Source: an uncultured Pseudomonadota bacterium
Lineage (GTDB): Bacteria; Pseudomonadota; Gammaproteobacteria; Steroidobacterales; Steroidobacteraceae
Length of the DNA: 64,000 nucleotides
Assembly (NCBI GenBank): GCA_903868595.1
Contig: CAIPVV010000043.1
Span: 1-64,000, forward strand
Reading direction: 5' to 3'
The translations under genes were made by a program, and so were the position numbers. The notes under the pieces were generated by a model. It saw only the letters and a program-made list of their open reading frames with translations. It searched no databases and had not been told where the DNA came from. Numbering within the stretch: the stretch's first letter is position 1; every line of letters starts with the position of its first letter. Below, piece after piece: positions 6,932 through 16,160 of the stretch.

Positions 6932-9772
6932 ATGATATTTCGTATCTTGCAGATCTGTTGCCTGGCGATGCTGATGGGCCCTGGCGCGGGTCTGGTACTG
7001 GCGGCAACTCTTGATGCCTCCGACCTGGAGGAGGTCGTGGTCACCGGGTCTCGTATCCGCACCAGTGCCTTGCTGCGCAACCAGCCCGTAATCAATATTG
7101 ATACCGAACTCATGGCCAGGCAGGGGCTCGTCTCTGCTGCCGACGCGCTACAGAGAATTCCCTCCGCTGGCGGCGGCTTGAACTCGAAATTCAATAACTC
7201 GGGTAATGTGGGGAATCCGCCCGACGGCGGCGGTGTCGGCGCCGGGTCGGCGGAGATTGATCTGCGCTACCTGGGTTCGCGGCGCGTTCTGGTGCTGGTG
7301 GATGGGCTGCGCTGGGTGCCGGGTACCGCGGCCTCTGGCGTTCCGGGATCAGTGGATCTCAATACCGTTCCCACGTCCATGATCAGCCGTGTGGAGGTGC
7401 TACAGGAGGGCGCCTCACCCGTCTACGGGTCGGATGCCATTGCCGGTGTGGTCAACCTCATCACCAAGGACCGCCAGAACGGCCTGGCCGCCAACGCGCA
7501 AATTGGCCAGACGGATCACGGCGACGGTTGGACGCAGGACTACAACCTCTCCTGGGGGGAGAGTATCGGCACGACCCACCTTCTGGTCGGTGGCGGATAC
7601 TTCAAGCAAGATCCCATTTTCGCTGCCGATCGAGCCATCAGTCGGTTCCCGACGCCTTTTGCCACCTCCTGCCTTGCAGGTGGCTGCAGTTCCGCCACGG
7701 CGCTGGGGCGCTTCCTCATCAGCGATCCGAATACCGGCAGTAACCTGGATCTGACCTTGAAACAGCCGCTGCAGCCGGGGCAGCGTGCGGTGTACGTTCC
7801 CGGTGATCCGACCGGTGCGGCCTCCGGCTTCAGGGCGTTTGAAACGGGTGACCGGTTCAACTTCCAGCCGTATAACTATCTCTCCACGCCGCTGGAACGC
7901 ATCAGTGTTTTTGGCTCGCTCCAGCAGGGGGTCGGCGACTCGCTGCAGCTGCGCGTGCGCGCCAGCTATGTGCAGCGCATCTCCGCCAATCAGGCAGCAC
8001 CGCTACCGCTATTCCTCGGCCCTGATGCGGGTAACGGCAACCTGCTGGATGCGGTCCGCCTCGATGCCACCAACCCTTACAACCCCTTCGGCTTTACGCT
8101 GCAGCCGGGCAGCTACGCGCTCGTTGGCCGCCGCCTTGTCGAAAATGGACCGCGACACTATGCCCAGACCGTCGATACCTGGAACCTGACAGCCCAGGGG
8201 TCGGGCGAATTCAAGGTGGCTGACAGAAATTGGCACTGGGACTTCAACGCCCTTTATTCGGAAAACCAGGCCCGGCAGGTGTTCACTGGCAATGTCAACG
8301 CGCAACGCGTGCAACAGGCCCTGGGACCAATCGCAAGCTGCGCGGCTCCCTGCGTTCCGCTGAATCTCTTCGGTGGTGCGGGCACCATTACTCCGGCGAT
8401 GCTGGATTTCATCGGTTTCACCGAGAGGGACAGTTCGCAGCAGCAACTGGCCGATCTCACAAGCAACGTGACCGGCGACCTGCTGGACTTGCCGTCCGGC
8501 CCGCTGGCCTTTGCCGCGGGACTGGAGCACCGGCGCACACAAGGGTCCTTCCACCCGGACCCCATTGTGGCAGCAGGACTGTCCGCCGACATCCCGGCCC
8601 AGCCGGCTCAGGGCCAGATAACGGTCGATGAGGCCTACGGTGAGCTGCGTGTCCCGCTGCTCTCTGGAGCCCCGTTGGTGCGTAGGCTGGAAGCCGCGGT
8701 GGCGGCCCGCGCCTTTGACTATTCGACTTCGGGACGCGGAGAGACCTACCAAGCAGGCCTGACCTGGCGGCCGCTGGATGAGTTGCTGTTCCGGGCCTCG
8801 TATGGTCAGGGTTTCCGCAGCCCCTCGATCGGTGAACTGTTTGGCACGGCTTCGCGCTTTGATCAGGAAATCAGCGACCCCTGCTCGGGCCTGCTGACCT
8901 CCGGTGCCAGCGCCGTCGTTCGCGCCAACTGCATTGCCCGTGGCGTGCCGGCCAATGGCGGTTACACGCAGCTGGGTTCGCAGATCGCCGTTGTCACCAG
9001 CGGCAATCAGCACCTCAAGCCGGAAACCAGCCAGAACCGCACTGTCAGTGTTGTCTGGGAACCTGCGGCTCTGGCGGGGACCGAGTGGTCGCGTGACGTC
9101 TCGCTCGAGGCGGCCTATACCGACATCACCGTTGACCAGGCCATCCAGGCGCAGAACGGCCAGGCGCTGCTGGATCGCTGCGCCCAGACCGGCGATGCCC
9201 TGTCTTGCGCCACCATTACCCGTTCAGCCGACGGCCAAGTGACCGCTATTGCCAATCCCTTGATCAATATTGGCGGCATCCGGACCCACGCGCTGGATCT
9301 CAAGGTGCAGTGGTCCTCGCCAGGGTGGAGAGCCGGGCAGTTCACGGCGCTCTGGGCCACCACGCGTTTGCTGGAGTTCAGTGAGTTCGTGCCCATTTCC
9401 GCAGGTCTGGCCACCATCCTGCGCGTGGGCACCGAGCGCGGCAGCCCCGACCAGGTTTTCCCGAAGACCAAGTCCACGCTCAATCTGGATTGGAACAGGG
9501 GCGGGATCGGTGCGACCTTGATCGGTCGGTATATCTCGGCAGTCTGGGAGGCGGGGAATCCGCAGGTACAGGGCGCACGCACCTATGTCGATGCCCAGCT
9601 GCGCTGGGTGCCGCTCTTCCTTGGCCCTGGATACCTGATGGCGCTTGGCATCAACAACCTGTTTTCCAAGGATCCCCCGGGCTGCCTCACCTGCATCCCG
9701 AACAACTTCGACCCGAATGCCTACGATAATCCGGGGCGATTTCTGTATCTGCGGCTCAGCTACAAGCAGTAG
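6932..9772 (+). CDS. TonB-dependent outer-membrane receptor
   Basis: About 946 residues. From the ATG at 6932 the protein has a good signal peptide ([20 protein letters not shown], cleaved near LAA). An in-frame GTG at 6878 would add 18 residues in front of the signal. The plug domain opens with [12 protein letters not shown] and includes [17 protein letters not shown] and [24 protein letters not shown], typical of large receptors related to those for siderophores, carbohydrates or oligopeptides. The remainder is a beta-barrel ending [10 protein letters not shown]. It is a high-affinity gated channel energised by TonB-ExbB-ExbD; the ligand cannot be read from sequence. It starts just after the SDR gene and may be co-transcribed with it and the TehA-like gene. 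Confidence 0.93.
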   Translation: MIFRILQICCLAMLMGPGAGLVLAATLDASDLEEVVVTGSRIRTSALLRNQPVINIDTELMARQGLVSAADALQRIPSAGGGLNSKFNNSGNVGNPPDGGGVGAGSAEIDLRYLGSRRVLVLVDGLRWVPGTAASGVPGSVDLNTVPTSMISRVEVLQEGASPVYGSDAIAGVVNLITKDRQNGLAANAQIGQTDHGDGWTQDYNLSWGESIGTTHLLVGGGYFKQDPIFAADRAISRFPTPFATSCLAGGCSSATALGRFLISDPNTGSNLDLTLKQPLQPGQRAVYVPGDPTGAASGFRAFETGDRFNFQPYNYLSTPLERISVFGSLQQGVGDSLQLRVRASYVQRISANQAAPLPLFLGPDAGNGNLLDAVRLDATNPYNPFGFTLQPGSYALVGRRLVENGPRHYAQTVDTWNLTAQGSGEFKVADRNWHWDFNALYSENQARQVFTGNVNAQRVQQALGPIASCAAPCVPLNLFGGAGTITPAMLDFIGFTERDSSQQQLADLTSNVTGDLLDLPSGPLAFAAGLEHRRTQGSFHPDPIVAAGLSADIPAQPAQGQITVDEAYGELRVPLLSGAPLVRRLEAAVAARAFDYSTSGRGETYQAGLTWRPLDELLFRASYGQGFRSPSIGELFGTASRFDQEISDPCSGLLTSGASAVVRANCIARGVPANGGYTQLGSQIAVVTSGNQHLKPETSQNRTVSVVWEPAALAGTEWSRDVSLEAAYTDITVDQAIQAQNGQALLDRCAQTGDALSCATITRSADGQVTAIANPLINIGGIRTHALDLKVQWSSPGWRAGQFTALWATTRLLEFSEFVPISAGLATILRVGTERGSPDQVFPKTKSTLNLDWNRGGIGATLIGRYISAVWEAGNPQVQGARTYVDAQLRWVPLFLGPGYLMALGINNLFSKDPPGCLTCIPNNFDPNAYDNPGRFLYLRLSYKQ

Positions 9773-10503
9773 GTTCGTGGCCAGCAGAGGCCGGCCTGGG
9801 GTGCCCGGAGCGGGATGTCCCCTGGCGGGGCTAAGCCCAGCACGTTTTGGTGACGGCTACGGCCGCGCCGATTCGCGATGCAGCTGGATATCGGCGCTGG
9901 CTTTTACCCCGCGCGTCTGGCATTCGAATCGCGTACATCACACTACATAAACAATGGGTTGGCACAAAATTCAGCCGTGCTCGGTTTGTCTGAGTCACCA
10001 CAACGAGAAATGACCACTGTCCGCAGAAGCTTGAACTGCAATCCCCACCAGTATCGACTGCCTCGATCAGGCCTAGGCGGCGCTGCAAGCCGTTGCTGCA
10101 CAGACGGATCTGCTTGTCGGCAACTCAGAGCGGGTCGGCGCCGTCAGCCGTGGTCGCGCAAATCCGTAGCCCGCCGCACACGCCGGTGCCGGGCCAGTTC
10201 AAGCATAGGGTTAGGCGGGTTCATCACGAGGGAGGTGAATCAGTCCCATTACTTTTATACAAATAATGGGAAATTTAAGCTCACAAGGACGCCGGCATGC
10301 TCACCGTGCGCCCGTTCCGCAACTGGCCGCGGTGGCTTGTCCCCTGGCGTTTCGAACCGGGCCCGGCGCAAGTTTCGCATAGACTTGGCGGCATCCAAGG
10401 TCGTCGCCTTTTTCCTGCCGGGATTTCAAAGACGTAGGAGTTCCCCGGTTTGTTTTTGGCCGCGCACCACTGCATTATTCAATTCCGGGGCGGGGGAACC
10501 TAT
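9773..10503. other. Long intergenic region with an inverted repeat
   Basis: About 730 bases with no gene I can support. A 7-bp inverted repeat, CCCATTA (10245-10251) and TAATGGG (10264-10270), is separated by an AT-rich 12-base spacer and sits in an AT-rich patch, which suggests an operator or promoter element. An open frame on the plus strand through 9878-10507 has Arg/Ser-rich shadow composition and runs into the start of the next gene, so I do not call it. Confidence 0.4.
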
Positions 10504-11199
10504 ATGAAGTCGATGAAGTCGCTGTGGGCGGTGCTGGCGCTGGCGCTGCTGGGCGGAACGGCCCAGGCGGCGGACGCGCCGAAATGGGTAGAGGGTCGCC
10601 ACTACGCGCTGGTGCAGCCGGCGCAGCAAAGCCAGGCCGCCCCCGGCAAGGTGGAGGTGACCGAGGTCTTCTCCTACGGCTGTCCGGCCTGTTTTAAGTT
10701 TCAGGTGGCCATCGACAAGATCAAGGCGTCCCTGCCGGCCAACGCCCAGCTCGTCCTCGTGCCCGCCTCGTGGAATACCGGTGAGTCCTGGCCCCTTTTC
10801 CAGCGCGCCTACCTCACGGCCCAGCAGCTGGGCATCGCCGAGAAGAACCATGCGGCGATGTTCACGGCGATCTGGGGCAGTGGCGGGGAACTGGCGATCC
10901 TCGACCTGGATTCGCAGCGCCTGAAGCCCAAGCAGCCGACCATCGAGGATGTCGCCCGCTTCTATGCCAGGCGCGGGGGCGTGACGGAGGCGCAGTTCCT
11001 GCAGGTCGCCAAGTCCTTCTCGACCGACACGCGCATGCGCCAGAGTGATGCGCTGGTGAAGGGCTACGCGACGCCGAGCACGCCGACCCTGGTCGTGGCG
11101 GGCAAGTATCGCCTGGATCTCTCGATGCTCAGTGGCAACGACGAGATCATCGCCTTGATCCAGTACCTGGTGCAGAAGGAGTCCGCCGCGCGCCACTAG
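10504..11199 (+). CDS. dsbA: DsbA-type thiol:disulfide interchange protein
   Basis: A 231-residue periplasmic thioredoxin-fold oxidase. The signal peptide is MKSMKSLWAVLALALLGGTAQA. The active site is C60-P-A-C63 inside EVFSYGCPACFKF; classical E. coli DsbA has CPHC, so the middle dipeptide is altered, which would be expected to change the redox potential. The cis-Pro loop TPTLVV is present. The ATG at 10504 follows a G-rich stretch; an upstream in-frame start at 10450 would precede the signal. It should introduce disulfides into exported proteins and be recycled by DsbB, which is not in this window. It stands alone, convergent with the PAP2 gene. Confidence 0.92.
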   Translation: MKSMKSLWAVLALALLGGTAQAADAPKWVEGRHYALVQPAQQSQAAPGKVEVTEVFSYGCPACFKFQVAIDKIKASLPANAQLVLVPASWNTGESWPLFQRAYLTAQQLGIAEKNHAAMFTAIWGSGGELAILDLDSQRLKPKQPTIEDVARFYARRGGVTEAQFLQVAKSFSTDTRMRQSDALVKGYATPSTPTLVVAGKYRLDLSMLSGNDEIIALIQYLVQKESAARH

Positions 11200-11497
11200 G
11201 CGAATGCGGCGCGGGCAGCGCCGCAAACCGGTGATCGCCGGAGCCAAAGGCGACGATGCGGTCCCGTCGCTTCCCCAGCCTTCGCCCGCCCCGCTCCCTG
11301 AACTCGCGACGCCGGGCGGCCTGGGCCCGCAGGAAGGCTGCCTGGCGGCGCTGGTGCTCCCGCATCGGCTTGGCGGTCGCCGCTGCTGCGGGCTGCGCAT
11401 CCGCGGACCCCGCACGCTTCCTTGACATCGTCATTCCGGTTTCATACTGCGCCGGATCCGACATGCCCGTCGTGGAGCGGTGCGACGCGCTGGGGCG
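11200..11497. other. Convergent intergenic spacer
   Basis: About 300 bases between the ends of dsbA and the PAP2 gene. A minus-strand frame at 11147-11464 (105 residues, Arg/Ala-rich) is open but overlaps the 3' end of dsbA, lacks a good ribosome-binding site and matches nothing I know, so I leave it uncalled. Confidence 0.35.
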
Positions 11498-12304
11498 TCA
11501 GAAGGCGGCGCTCCAGTTCAGCGCAAGGCCACCGCGCGTCGGCGAGACAAAGACTCGGGTCGCGGGGGTGCCATCCGGGCGCGCAAACGCCGCCTCGAAG
11601 AAGCGGGCGCTGAAGTGACCGATGGCCATGCCCACCAAGGTGTCGGAGGGGTAGTGCGCGCCCGCATCAACGCGCGCCCACGCGGTCCCCAGGGTCACCG
11701 CCTCGAGGCTGTAGCCCAGGGCCTGCTGTGTTCCGTGGCCCAGGTCCAGGGAAGCCAGGCGCAATTCCGCCTCCCGATCGTAGACCGCGGCCGTGGTGGC
11801 GTGTCCCGACGGAAAGCTCTGGTCATCCACGCCGGAGGGGCGGGAGCGGTGTGCCGTGCCCTTCAATACGTGCGTGGTCTCGATGGCCGCGGTGGCGGCG
11901 ACCAGGTCGATCGCGTAGTCGCGTCCCTTGGTGAGCACCCAGTCGCTGCCGGTGGCGTCAGTCGGCGCGAGCAGCACGGTTGCCGCGTCCGCCACGACGG
12001 CAACGCTGCGCAAGTCATCGCTCCATCGCGTCGCACCGGACTGCGATCCAAAGAGCGGCGTCTCGCGCCGCGCCCATCGGGAGATGCGTCGATCCGCGTC
12101 GCTGACCTGAAGACCCGCCGCCCCCGCGAGCGGCGCCCAAACCCAAGGGTCCGAGGCGGCAGTCACGGCCGCCTCGCCGAAACGCGAGGCGGTGGGAAGC
12201 GTTGAGCAGCCGGACGCGGCGCCCAGGCACAGCAGCAGTGCGGTGGTGGCGTGGCCGTGGACGCCTGGACGCGGGGCTGCAGGAGCGGTGCTTATCGTGT
12301 TCAT
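11498..12304 (-). CDS. PAP2-family phosphatase lipoprotein
   Basis: A 268-residue protein. The N-terminus is hydrophobic with a lipobox around ASGC33, so it is probably a lipoprotein anchored on the periplasmic side. It carries the three acid-phosphatase signatures: KGTAHRSRP (KxxxxxxRP), FPSGH, and RVDAGAHYPSD (RxxxxxHxxxD, with Ala before the Arg where Ser is common). These belong to type-2 phosphatidic acid phosphatases and non-specific acid phosphatases. Likely substrates are lipid phosphates or small phosphomonoesters. It is a single gene, convergent with dsbA and divergent from the ABC ATPase gene, from which it is separated by 93 bases. Confidence 0.87.
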   Translation of the reverse strand: MNTISTAPAAPRPGVHGHATTALLLCLGAASGCSTLPTASRFGEAAVTAASDPWVWAPLAGAAGLQVSDADRRISRWARRETPLFGSQSGATRWSDDLRSVAVVADAATVLLAPTDATGSDWVLTKGRDYAIDLVAATAAIETTHVLKGTAHRSRPSGVDDQSFPSGHATTAAVYDREAELRLASLDLGHGTQQALGYSLEAVTLGTAWARVDAGAHYPSDTLVGMAIGHFSARFFEAAFARPDGTPATRVFVSPTRGGLALNWSAAF

Positions 12305-12397
12305 GGTGCAAGCCTAGCAGCGCGGGCGCGCCGCTTCAGCCTGTGCGGGGCCTGCCGTCCGGCGGTTGCGGCCCGGTGCCTGCGCTAGACTTCGCCC

Positions 12398-13903
12398 ATG
12401 CAAGCCAAACGTCCGCCGCGACCGTCGCGCTACCTTGAGGTATCCCTGACCAAAGTCGACTTGACCCGCGGCGACACGGCGGTGCTGCACGAGGTGACGT
12501 GGCGTATCCGGCCCGGGGAACGATGGGTGCTGGCGGGCGGCAATGGGGCGGGCAAGACGCAGCTGCTGAAGCTCGTCTCGGGCGACGTGTGGCCGGCACC
12601 GGGCACTCCTCGCCAGCGCCGGTATCGCTGGCGCGGGCAGACGCAGGGAGAAACCCTCGGCGTAAAGGACGAGATCGCCTATCTGGGCCCCGAGCGCCAG
12701 GATCGCTACGAGCGCTACGACTGGAATTTCTCCGCCACCGAGGTGGTTGGCACGGGCCTGCATCGCAGCGATATCCCGCTGGAGCCGCTGACGCCGAGCC
12801 AGCGGCAGCGGGTGGCGGCGCTGCTGAAGCGCCTGCGGATAAGCCACCTGGCGGAGCGCCGCTTCCTTACCCTCTCCTACGGCGAGCGCCGCCTGGTGCT
12901 TCTGGCTCGGGCCCTGGCCTGGCGTCCGGCGCTGCTTCTCCTGGATGAGGTCGCCAACGGCCTGGATGCGGCGCATCGGCAACGGTTGCTGGCCTTCCTG
13001 TGCTCCACGGCGCGATCGCAGTTGCCGTGGGTGCTGACCACGCATCGGGCCGATGACATCCCCGCCTCCGCCACGCATCTGGCGATCATTCGCAAGGGTC
13101 GGCTGACCTACCGGGGTCGATTGACCCCGGTCGCTGTGCGACGCGCCTTCGCTCCGGAAGCGTCGGCGGTTGACGCGCGCACGCCGGAGCGCCGGGTCCG
13201 CGACCCGGGACCGCCGGGGGAGCCGCTGCTGAGCCTGCAGAAGGCTGACGTCTACGTGGACGGCATCCAGATACTTGCGGGCTTGAACCTGACGATCCGC
13301 AGGGGAGAGTGCTGGGTGGTCCACGGCGGCAACGGCGCGGGCAAGTCGACGTTCCTGCGCACCCTGTACGGGGACTATCCGGTGGCCTCGCGCGGCCGGA
13401 TTAGCCGAGCGGCGATTGAGCCGGGCGTGCCCCTGAGCGAGTTTCGGACCTGGGTGGGGTATGTTGCTCCCCAGCTGCAGACCGATCACCCGCAGTACCT
13501 AACCGTCGTGGAGACCGCGGGCTCCGGCCTGCACGCCAGCATCGGGCTTAACGAACCCCTGACAGCCGGGGAGCGTCGGCGCGCGCTGGCAGCCCTTGCG
13601 GAGTTCGGCCTGGCGGACTACGCGACGCGCTCCTTGAAGCAGCTCTCCTACGGGCAACTGCGGCGCGTGCTGTTTGCCCGCGCGTGGGTAGGCCGGCCGA
13701 AGCTGCTGCTCCTGGATGAGCCGTTCTCGGGCGTGGATACGCCGACCCGCAAGGTGCTGCTGGCGGACATCGAGCGACTGCAGGAGCGGGGGTTGACGTT
13801 GGTCATCGCCTCCCACCACCGCTCCGAATGGCCGCGGGGGACCAGCCACGAGCTGGAACTGGCCGGCGGGCGGGTGCGCTATTGCGGGCCCGTGCGCCGC
13901 TGA
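12398..13903 (+). CDS. ModF-like tandem ABC ATPase
   Basis: A 501-residue cytoplasmic protein with two ABC ATPase domains and no membrane segments. Domain 1: Walker A GGNGAGKT, signature LSYGERRLVL, Walker B LLLLDEVANGLD. Domain 2: Walker A GGNGAGKS, signature LSYGQLRRVL, Walker B LLLLDEPFSGVD. The LSYG signature in place of LSGG and the overall layout match ModF/PhrA-type proteins, first described near molybdate transport genes but of uncertain role. No transport partner is adjacent. Both domains keep Walker motifs and the catalytic Glu, so both are probably active. The downstream carbonic anhydrase starts 48 bases after the stop. Confidence 0.88.
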   Translation: MQAKRPPRPSRYLEVSLTKVDLTRGDTAVLHEVTWRIRPGERWVLAGGNGAGKTQLLKLVSGDVWPAPGTPRQRRYRWRGQTQGETLGVKDEIAYLGPERQDRYERYDWNFSATEVVGTGLHRSDIPLEPLTPSQRQRVAALLKRLRISHLAERRFLTLSYGERRLVLLARALAWRPALLLLDEVANGLDAAHRQRLLAFLCSTARSQLPWVLTTHRADDIPASATHLAIIRKGRLTYRGRLTPVAVRRAFAPEASAVDARTPERRVRDPGPPGEPLLSLQKADVYVDGIQILAGLNLTIRRGECWVVHGGNGAGKSTFLRTLYGDYPVASRGRISRAAIEPGVPLSEFRTWVGYVAPQLQTDHPQYLTVVETAGSGLHASIGLNEPLTAGERRRALAALAEFGLADYATRSLKQLSYGQLRRVLFARAWVGRPKLLLLDEPFSGVDTPTRKVLLADIERLQERGLTLVIASHHRSEWPRGTSHELELAGGRVRYCGPVRR

Positions 13904-13951
13904 GCGATGCTGCGGCCGGGCCCATCGCGCCACCAGCGGGAAACGCACGCA

Positions 13952-14476
13952 ATGATTTACGACTATGAAGATCGCCGGCTGGAAGCGGCGGGAACCTACT
14001 ACGTTGCTCCCAGTGCCGACGTGATCGGCTCGGTCCGCCTGGGACACGAGGCGAGCATCTGGTTCAACGCGGTACTGCGCGGCGACAATGACTGGATCGA
14101 GGTCGGCGATGGCAGCAACGTCCAGGACGGCACGATCATTCATACCGATCCCGGTGAGCCGGTCATCATCGGCAGGAACGTGACAGTGGGACACGGCGTG
14201 TTGCTGCATGGCTGCGTGATTGGCGATGGCTCCCTCATCGGCAATCGGGCGATCTTGCTGGACGGGGCCCGCATCGGTGCCAACTGCCTGATCGCGGCCG
14301 GTGCCCTGATCCCTCCGAACATGCAGGTGGCCGACGGTTCCGTCGTTATGGGCGCGCCGGGGCGGGTCATGCGGAAGGTCGAGGAGAAGGATCTGGCGCG
14401 TATGGCGACCGGTTGTGAGTCCTATCGCAGCAAGTCGGCCCATTACGCGAGTCTGCTGAAGGTTCGATCGGCCTGA
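13952..14476 (+). CDS. Gamma-carbonic anhydrase family protein
   Basis: A 174-residue left-handed beta-helix protein of the gamma-class carbonic anhydrase/YrdA family. The hexapeptide repeats are visible, and the metal-site region reads HTDPGEP then VTVGHGVLLHGC, giving the three His expected for the trimer-interface metal. RGDNDWIEVGDGSNVQDG is the typical segment just before them. I use the ATG at 13952, which begins MIYDYEDRR; an in-frame start 45 bases upstream gives an untypical leader. It may interconvert CO2 and bicarbonate, but many YrdA-type members show little activity. It lies between the ABC ATPase and a Yip1-family gene in the same direction. Confidence 0.9.
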   Translation: MIYDYEDRRLEAAGTYYVAPSADVIGSVRLGHEASIWFNAVLRGDNDWIEVGDGSNVQDGTIIHTDPGEPVIIGRNVTVGHGVLLHGCVIGDGSLIGNRAILLDGARIGANCLIAAGALIPPNMQVADGSVVMGAPGRVMRKVEEKDLARMATGCESYRSKSAHYASLLKVRSA

Positions 14477-14478
14477 AG

Positions 14479-15102
14479 ATGAGCGTTGACGTCGCCCACG
14501 CCTTGGAGCGGGCCAGGGAGTTGCTGTTTCGGCCGCAGTTGCTGTGGCCCGTGATCGCCGGGGAGCAGGTCACGCCGGAGGCCTTGTACCGCGACTACAT
14601 CGCGGTCCTGGCCGCCATCCCCCCGCTGGCGACCTTCCTGAAAGCCTGCGTCCTGGGTTACGACAGGGAGTTCGGGGTCATCCTGCGCGTGGAGATGGTG
14701 CAGGGCCTGGCCGCGATGCTCGTCTCCTACCTGTTGCTGCTGGTGGCGGTATTCGGCACCGCGCTGGCCATCGAGGCGCTGGCGGCCAACTTCGGGGGGC
14801 GGCGTGACCGCCTCCTGTCGTTGAAGCTCGCCGGCTACTCATCGACCGCCGCCTGCCTCGGTGCCGCCGCCGTGGTGGTGCCCGGGGTCGGCGGGCTGAT
14901 CCACCTGGCCGCCGTCGGGTACGGCTTCTACCTCGCCTACCTGGGCGTACAGGTCTTGCTGGGTATGCCCAAGGAGAAGGCGCTGCCCTTCACCGCGCTG
15001 TGCGCCCTCGTCTCGGTCGTGCTCAACATGGCAGTCGTCAGCCTAGCGGCGAAATTGACGGGCTCGCCCGTGCCGCTCGCCGGATACGGCCTGCTGATCT
15101 AG
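14479..15102 (+). CDS. Yip1-domain membrane protein
   Basis: A 207-residue integral membrane protein with about five hydrophobic segments. The N-terminal RARELLFRPQLLWPVIAGEQ followed by YRDYIAVLAAIPPLATFL is the characteristic start of the bacterial Yip1-family (DUF1282-type) proteins. It begins two bases after the carbonic anhydrase stop, so the two are probably co-transcribed. The function of bacterial Yip1 proteins is not established. It ends eleven bases from the convergent phzF-like gene. Confidence 0.85.
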   Translation: MSVDVAHALERARELLFRPQLLWPVIAGEQVTPEALYRDYIAVLAAIPPLATFLKACVLGYDREFGVILRVEMVQGLAAMLVSYLLLLVAVFGTALAIEALAANFGGRRDRLLSLKLAGYSSTAACLGAAAVVVPGVGGLIHLAAVGYGFYLAYLGVQVLLGMPKEKALPFTALCALVSVVLNMAVVSLAAKLTGSPVPLAGYGLLI

Positions 15103-15112
15103 GAGCGCCGCG

Positions 15113-16009
15113 CTAGAGCGCGATCTGCGTCTCGAAGATACGCACCGCCTGGCCACGTATGTGCACGGCCGTGCACTGGCCGCCCGCGTCCACGTCCAGC
15201 GCAATTCCCACGCGTCCCGGCCGGCCCAGGTGATGGCCCTGTGCGCCGGAGAACTGCGCCTGGCCATCGCGGACCTCCAGCAGCCCCAGCGACCACAGGT
15301 ACAGACCCAGCATGCCGTGGGCGTTGCCGCTCACGGGGTCCTCCGGGATACCGAGGGCTGGGCAGAACATCCGCGATTCCAGCTGGCACTCCGGTAGCGT
15401 GGGCGAACGCGAGAACAGGAAGTAGCCCGCGCAACCGATCACCGGCGACAGGCTGGCCAACGCCGTCAGGTTCGGCGTGAGCCCCGCGAGCGACGTGCCT
15501 GCCTTGAGTCCCAGCAGCAGCCGCGTGCTGGCGGCGCCGGCAATGCGTGGCGGACAGAGAGGATCCAGCGCCGACTCCACCAGGCCCAGTGCAGCCAGCA
15601 CCTGAAGGATTTCGGCATGCCCGAGCTCTCGGCCCAGCGGCGGCGGCGACTGGCGTATCGAAAAGCCTCGGCCTTGCTCCAGGCGGGTCACCTCGACGAT
15701 GCCGCTCTGTCCTGCCTGCCGACAGACGGCGCGGGGCGAGTGGGTGGATAGCACCTCGTGCACGGCAAGCGTCGCGTGGCCGACGAAGGCCGCCTCGGTT
15801 CGGGGCGTGAAGAACCGCACCCGGATGTCGTGGTCAAGGGCGGTGGGCTTGAATACGAACGCGGTGTCGGCGTTGTTGAGTTCACGCGCGATGGCAAGCA
15901 TCTGCGCATCTTCAAGCCCGTCCGCCTCCAGCACGACGCCTGCCGGATTGCCTGCGAAACGCGTATGCGTAAAGGCATCGACTTGGAATACTCGGACGGC
16001 GTGCGACAT
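15113..16009 (-). CDS. PhzF-family isomerase-like protein
   Basis: A 298-residue protein of the PhzF/diaminopimelate-epimerase fold. It has VFQVDAFTHTRFAGNPAGVV at the N-terminus and RFFTPRTEAAFVGHATLA, and in the second half DPVSGNAHG, all family hallmarks. The general acid/base Glu of PhzF (in the S-E-T-A-F-V motif) is Asp48 here (NADTAFVF), a conservative change that may affect activity. The ATG at 16009 has AGGA seven to ten bases upstream; a more upstream frame start exists but lacks this. It diverges from the TPP riboswitch. The substrate is unknown; family members isomerise or epimerise small carboxylates. Confidence 0.9.
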   Translation of the reverse strand: MSHAVRVFQVDAFTHTRFAGNPAGVVLEADGLEDAQMLAIARELNNADTAFVFKPTALDHDIRVRFFTPRTEAAFVGHATLAVHEVLSTHSPRAVCRQAGQSGIVEVTRLEQGRGFSIRQSPPPLGRELGHAEILQVLAALGLVESALDPLCPPRIAGAASTRLLLGLKAGTSLAGLTPNLTALASLSPVIGCAGYFLFSRSPTLPECQLESRMFCPALGIPEDPVSGNAHGMLGLYLWSLGLLEVRDGQAQFSGAQGHHLGRPGRVGIALDVDAGGQCTAVHIRGQAVRIFETQIAL

Positions 16010-16059
16010 CGCGGCTTCCTGGAGATTAGCTTGCAAAGCGTGCAACTAACGCTAACATA

Positions 16060-16160
16060 CGCCGCACCTTGGGGTGGCTCACACATGAGCCTGAGATGCC
16101 GGATGGGCCGGCGGACCCGTTGAACCTGATCCGGTTAAGACCCGGCGTAGGGAGCAGGTG
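16060..16160 (+). promoter_or_regulatory. TPP riboswitch (thi-box)
   Basis: All conserved parts of a thiamine pyrophosphate aptamer are visible: CTTGGGG at 16068-16074, a P2 hairpin GGCTCA/TGAGCC (16076-16081, 16086-16091), CTGAGAT at 16091-16097, a P3 GC-rich hairpin, then ACCC, GAACCTGATC and CGTAGGGA ending at 16152. P1 pairs CACCT (16065-16069) with AGGTG (16156-16160). The GGAG ribosome-binding site at 16151-16154 lies just inside, and the first base of the GTG start codon (16160) is in P1. Ligand binding would therefore directly hide translation initiation; no separate expression platform is needed. It controls the downstream thiamine uptake operon. Confidence 0.97.

Noticed and set aside
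9958-9980. Sigma-54 promoter (TTGGCAC motif)
   Set aside because: The -24-like TGGCAC is present, but no TTGC at the required spacing.
9878-10507. Plus-strand frame of 209 codons before dsbA
   Set aside because: Arg/Ser-rich composition, no ribosome-binding site, no motif, and it crosses an operator-like inverted repeat.
11147-11464. Minus-strand frame of 105 codons downstream of the PAP2 gene
   Set aside because: Overlaps the end of dsbA, highly Arg/Ala-rich, no clear start signal.
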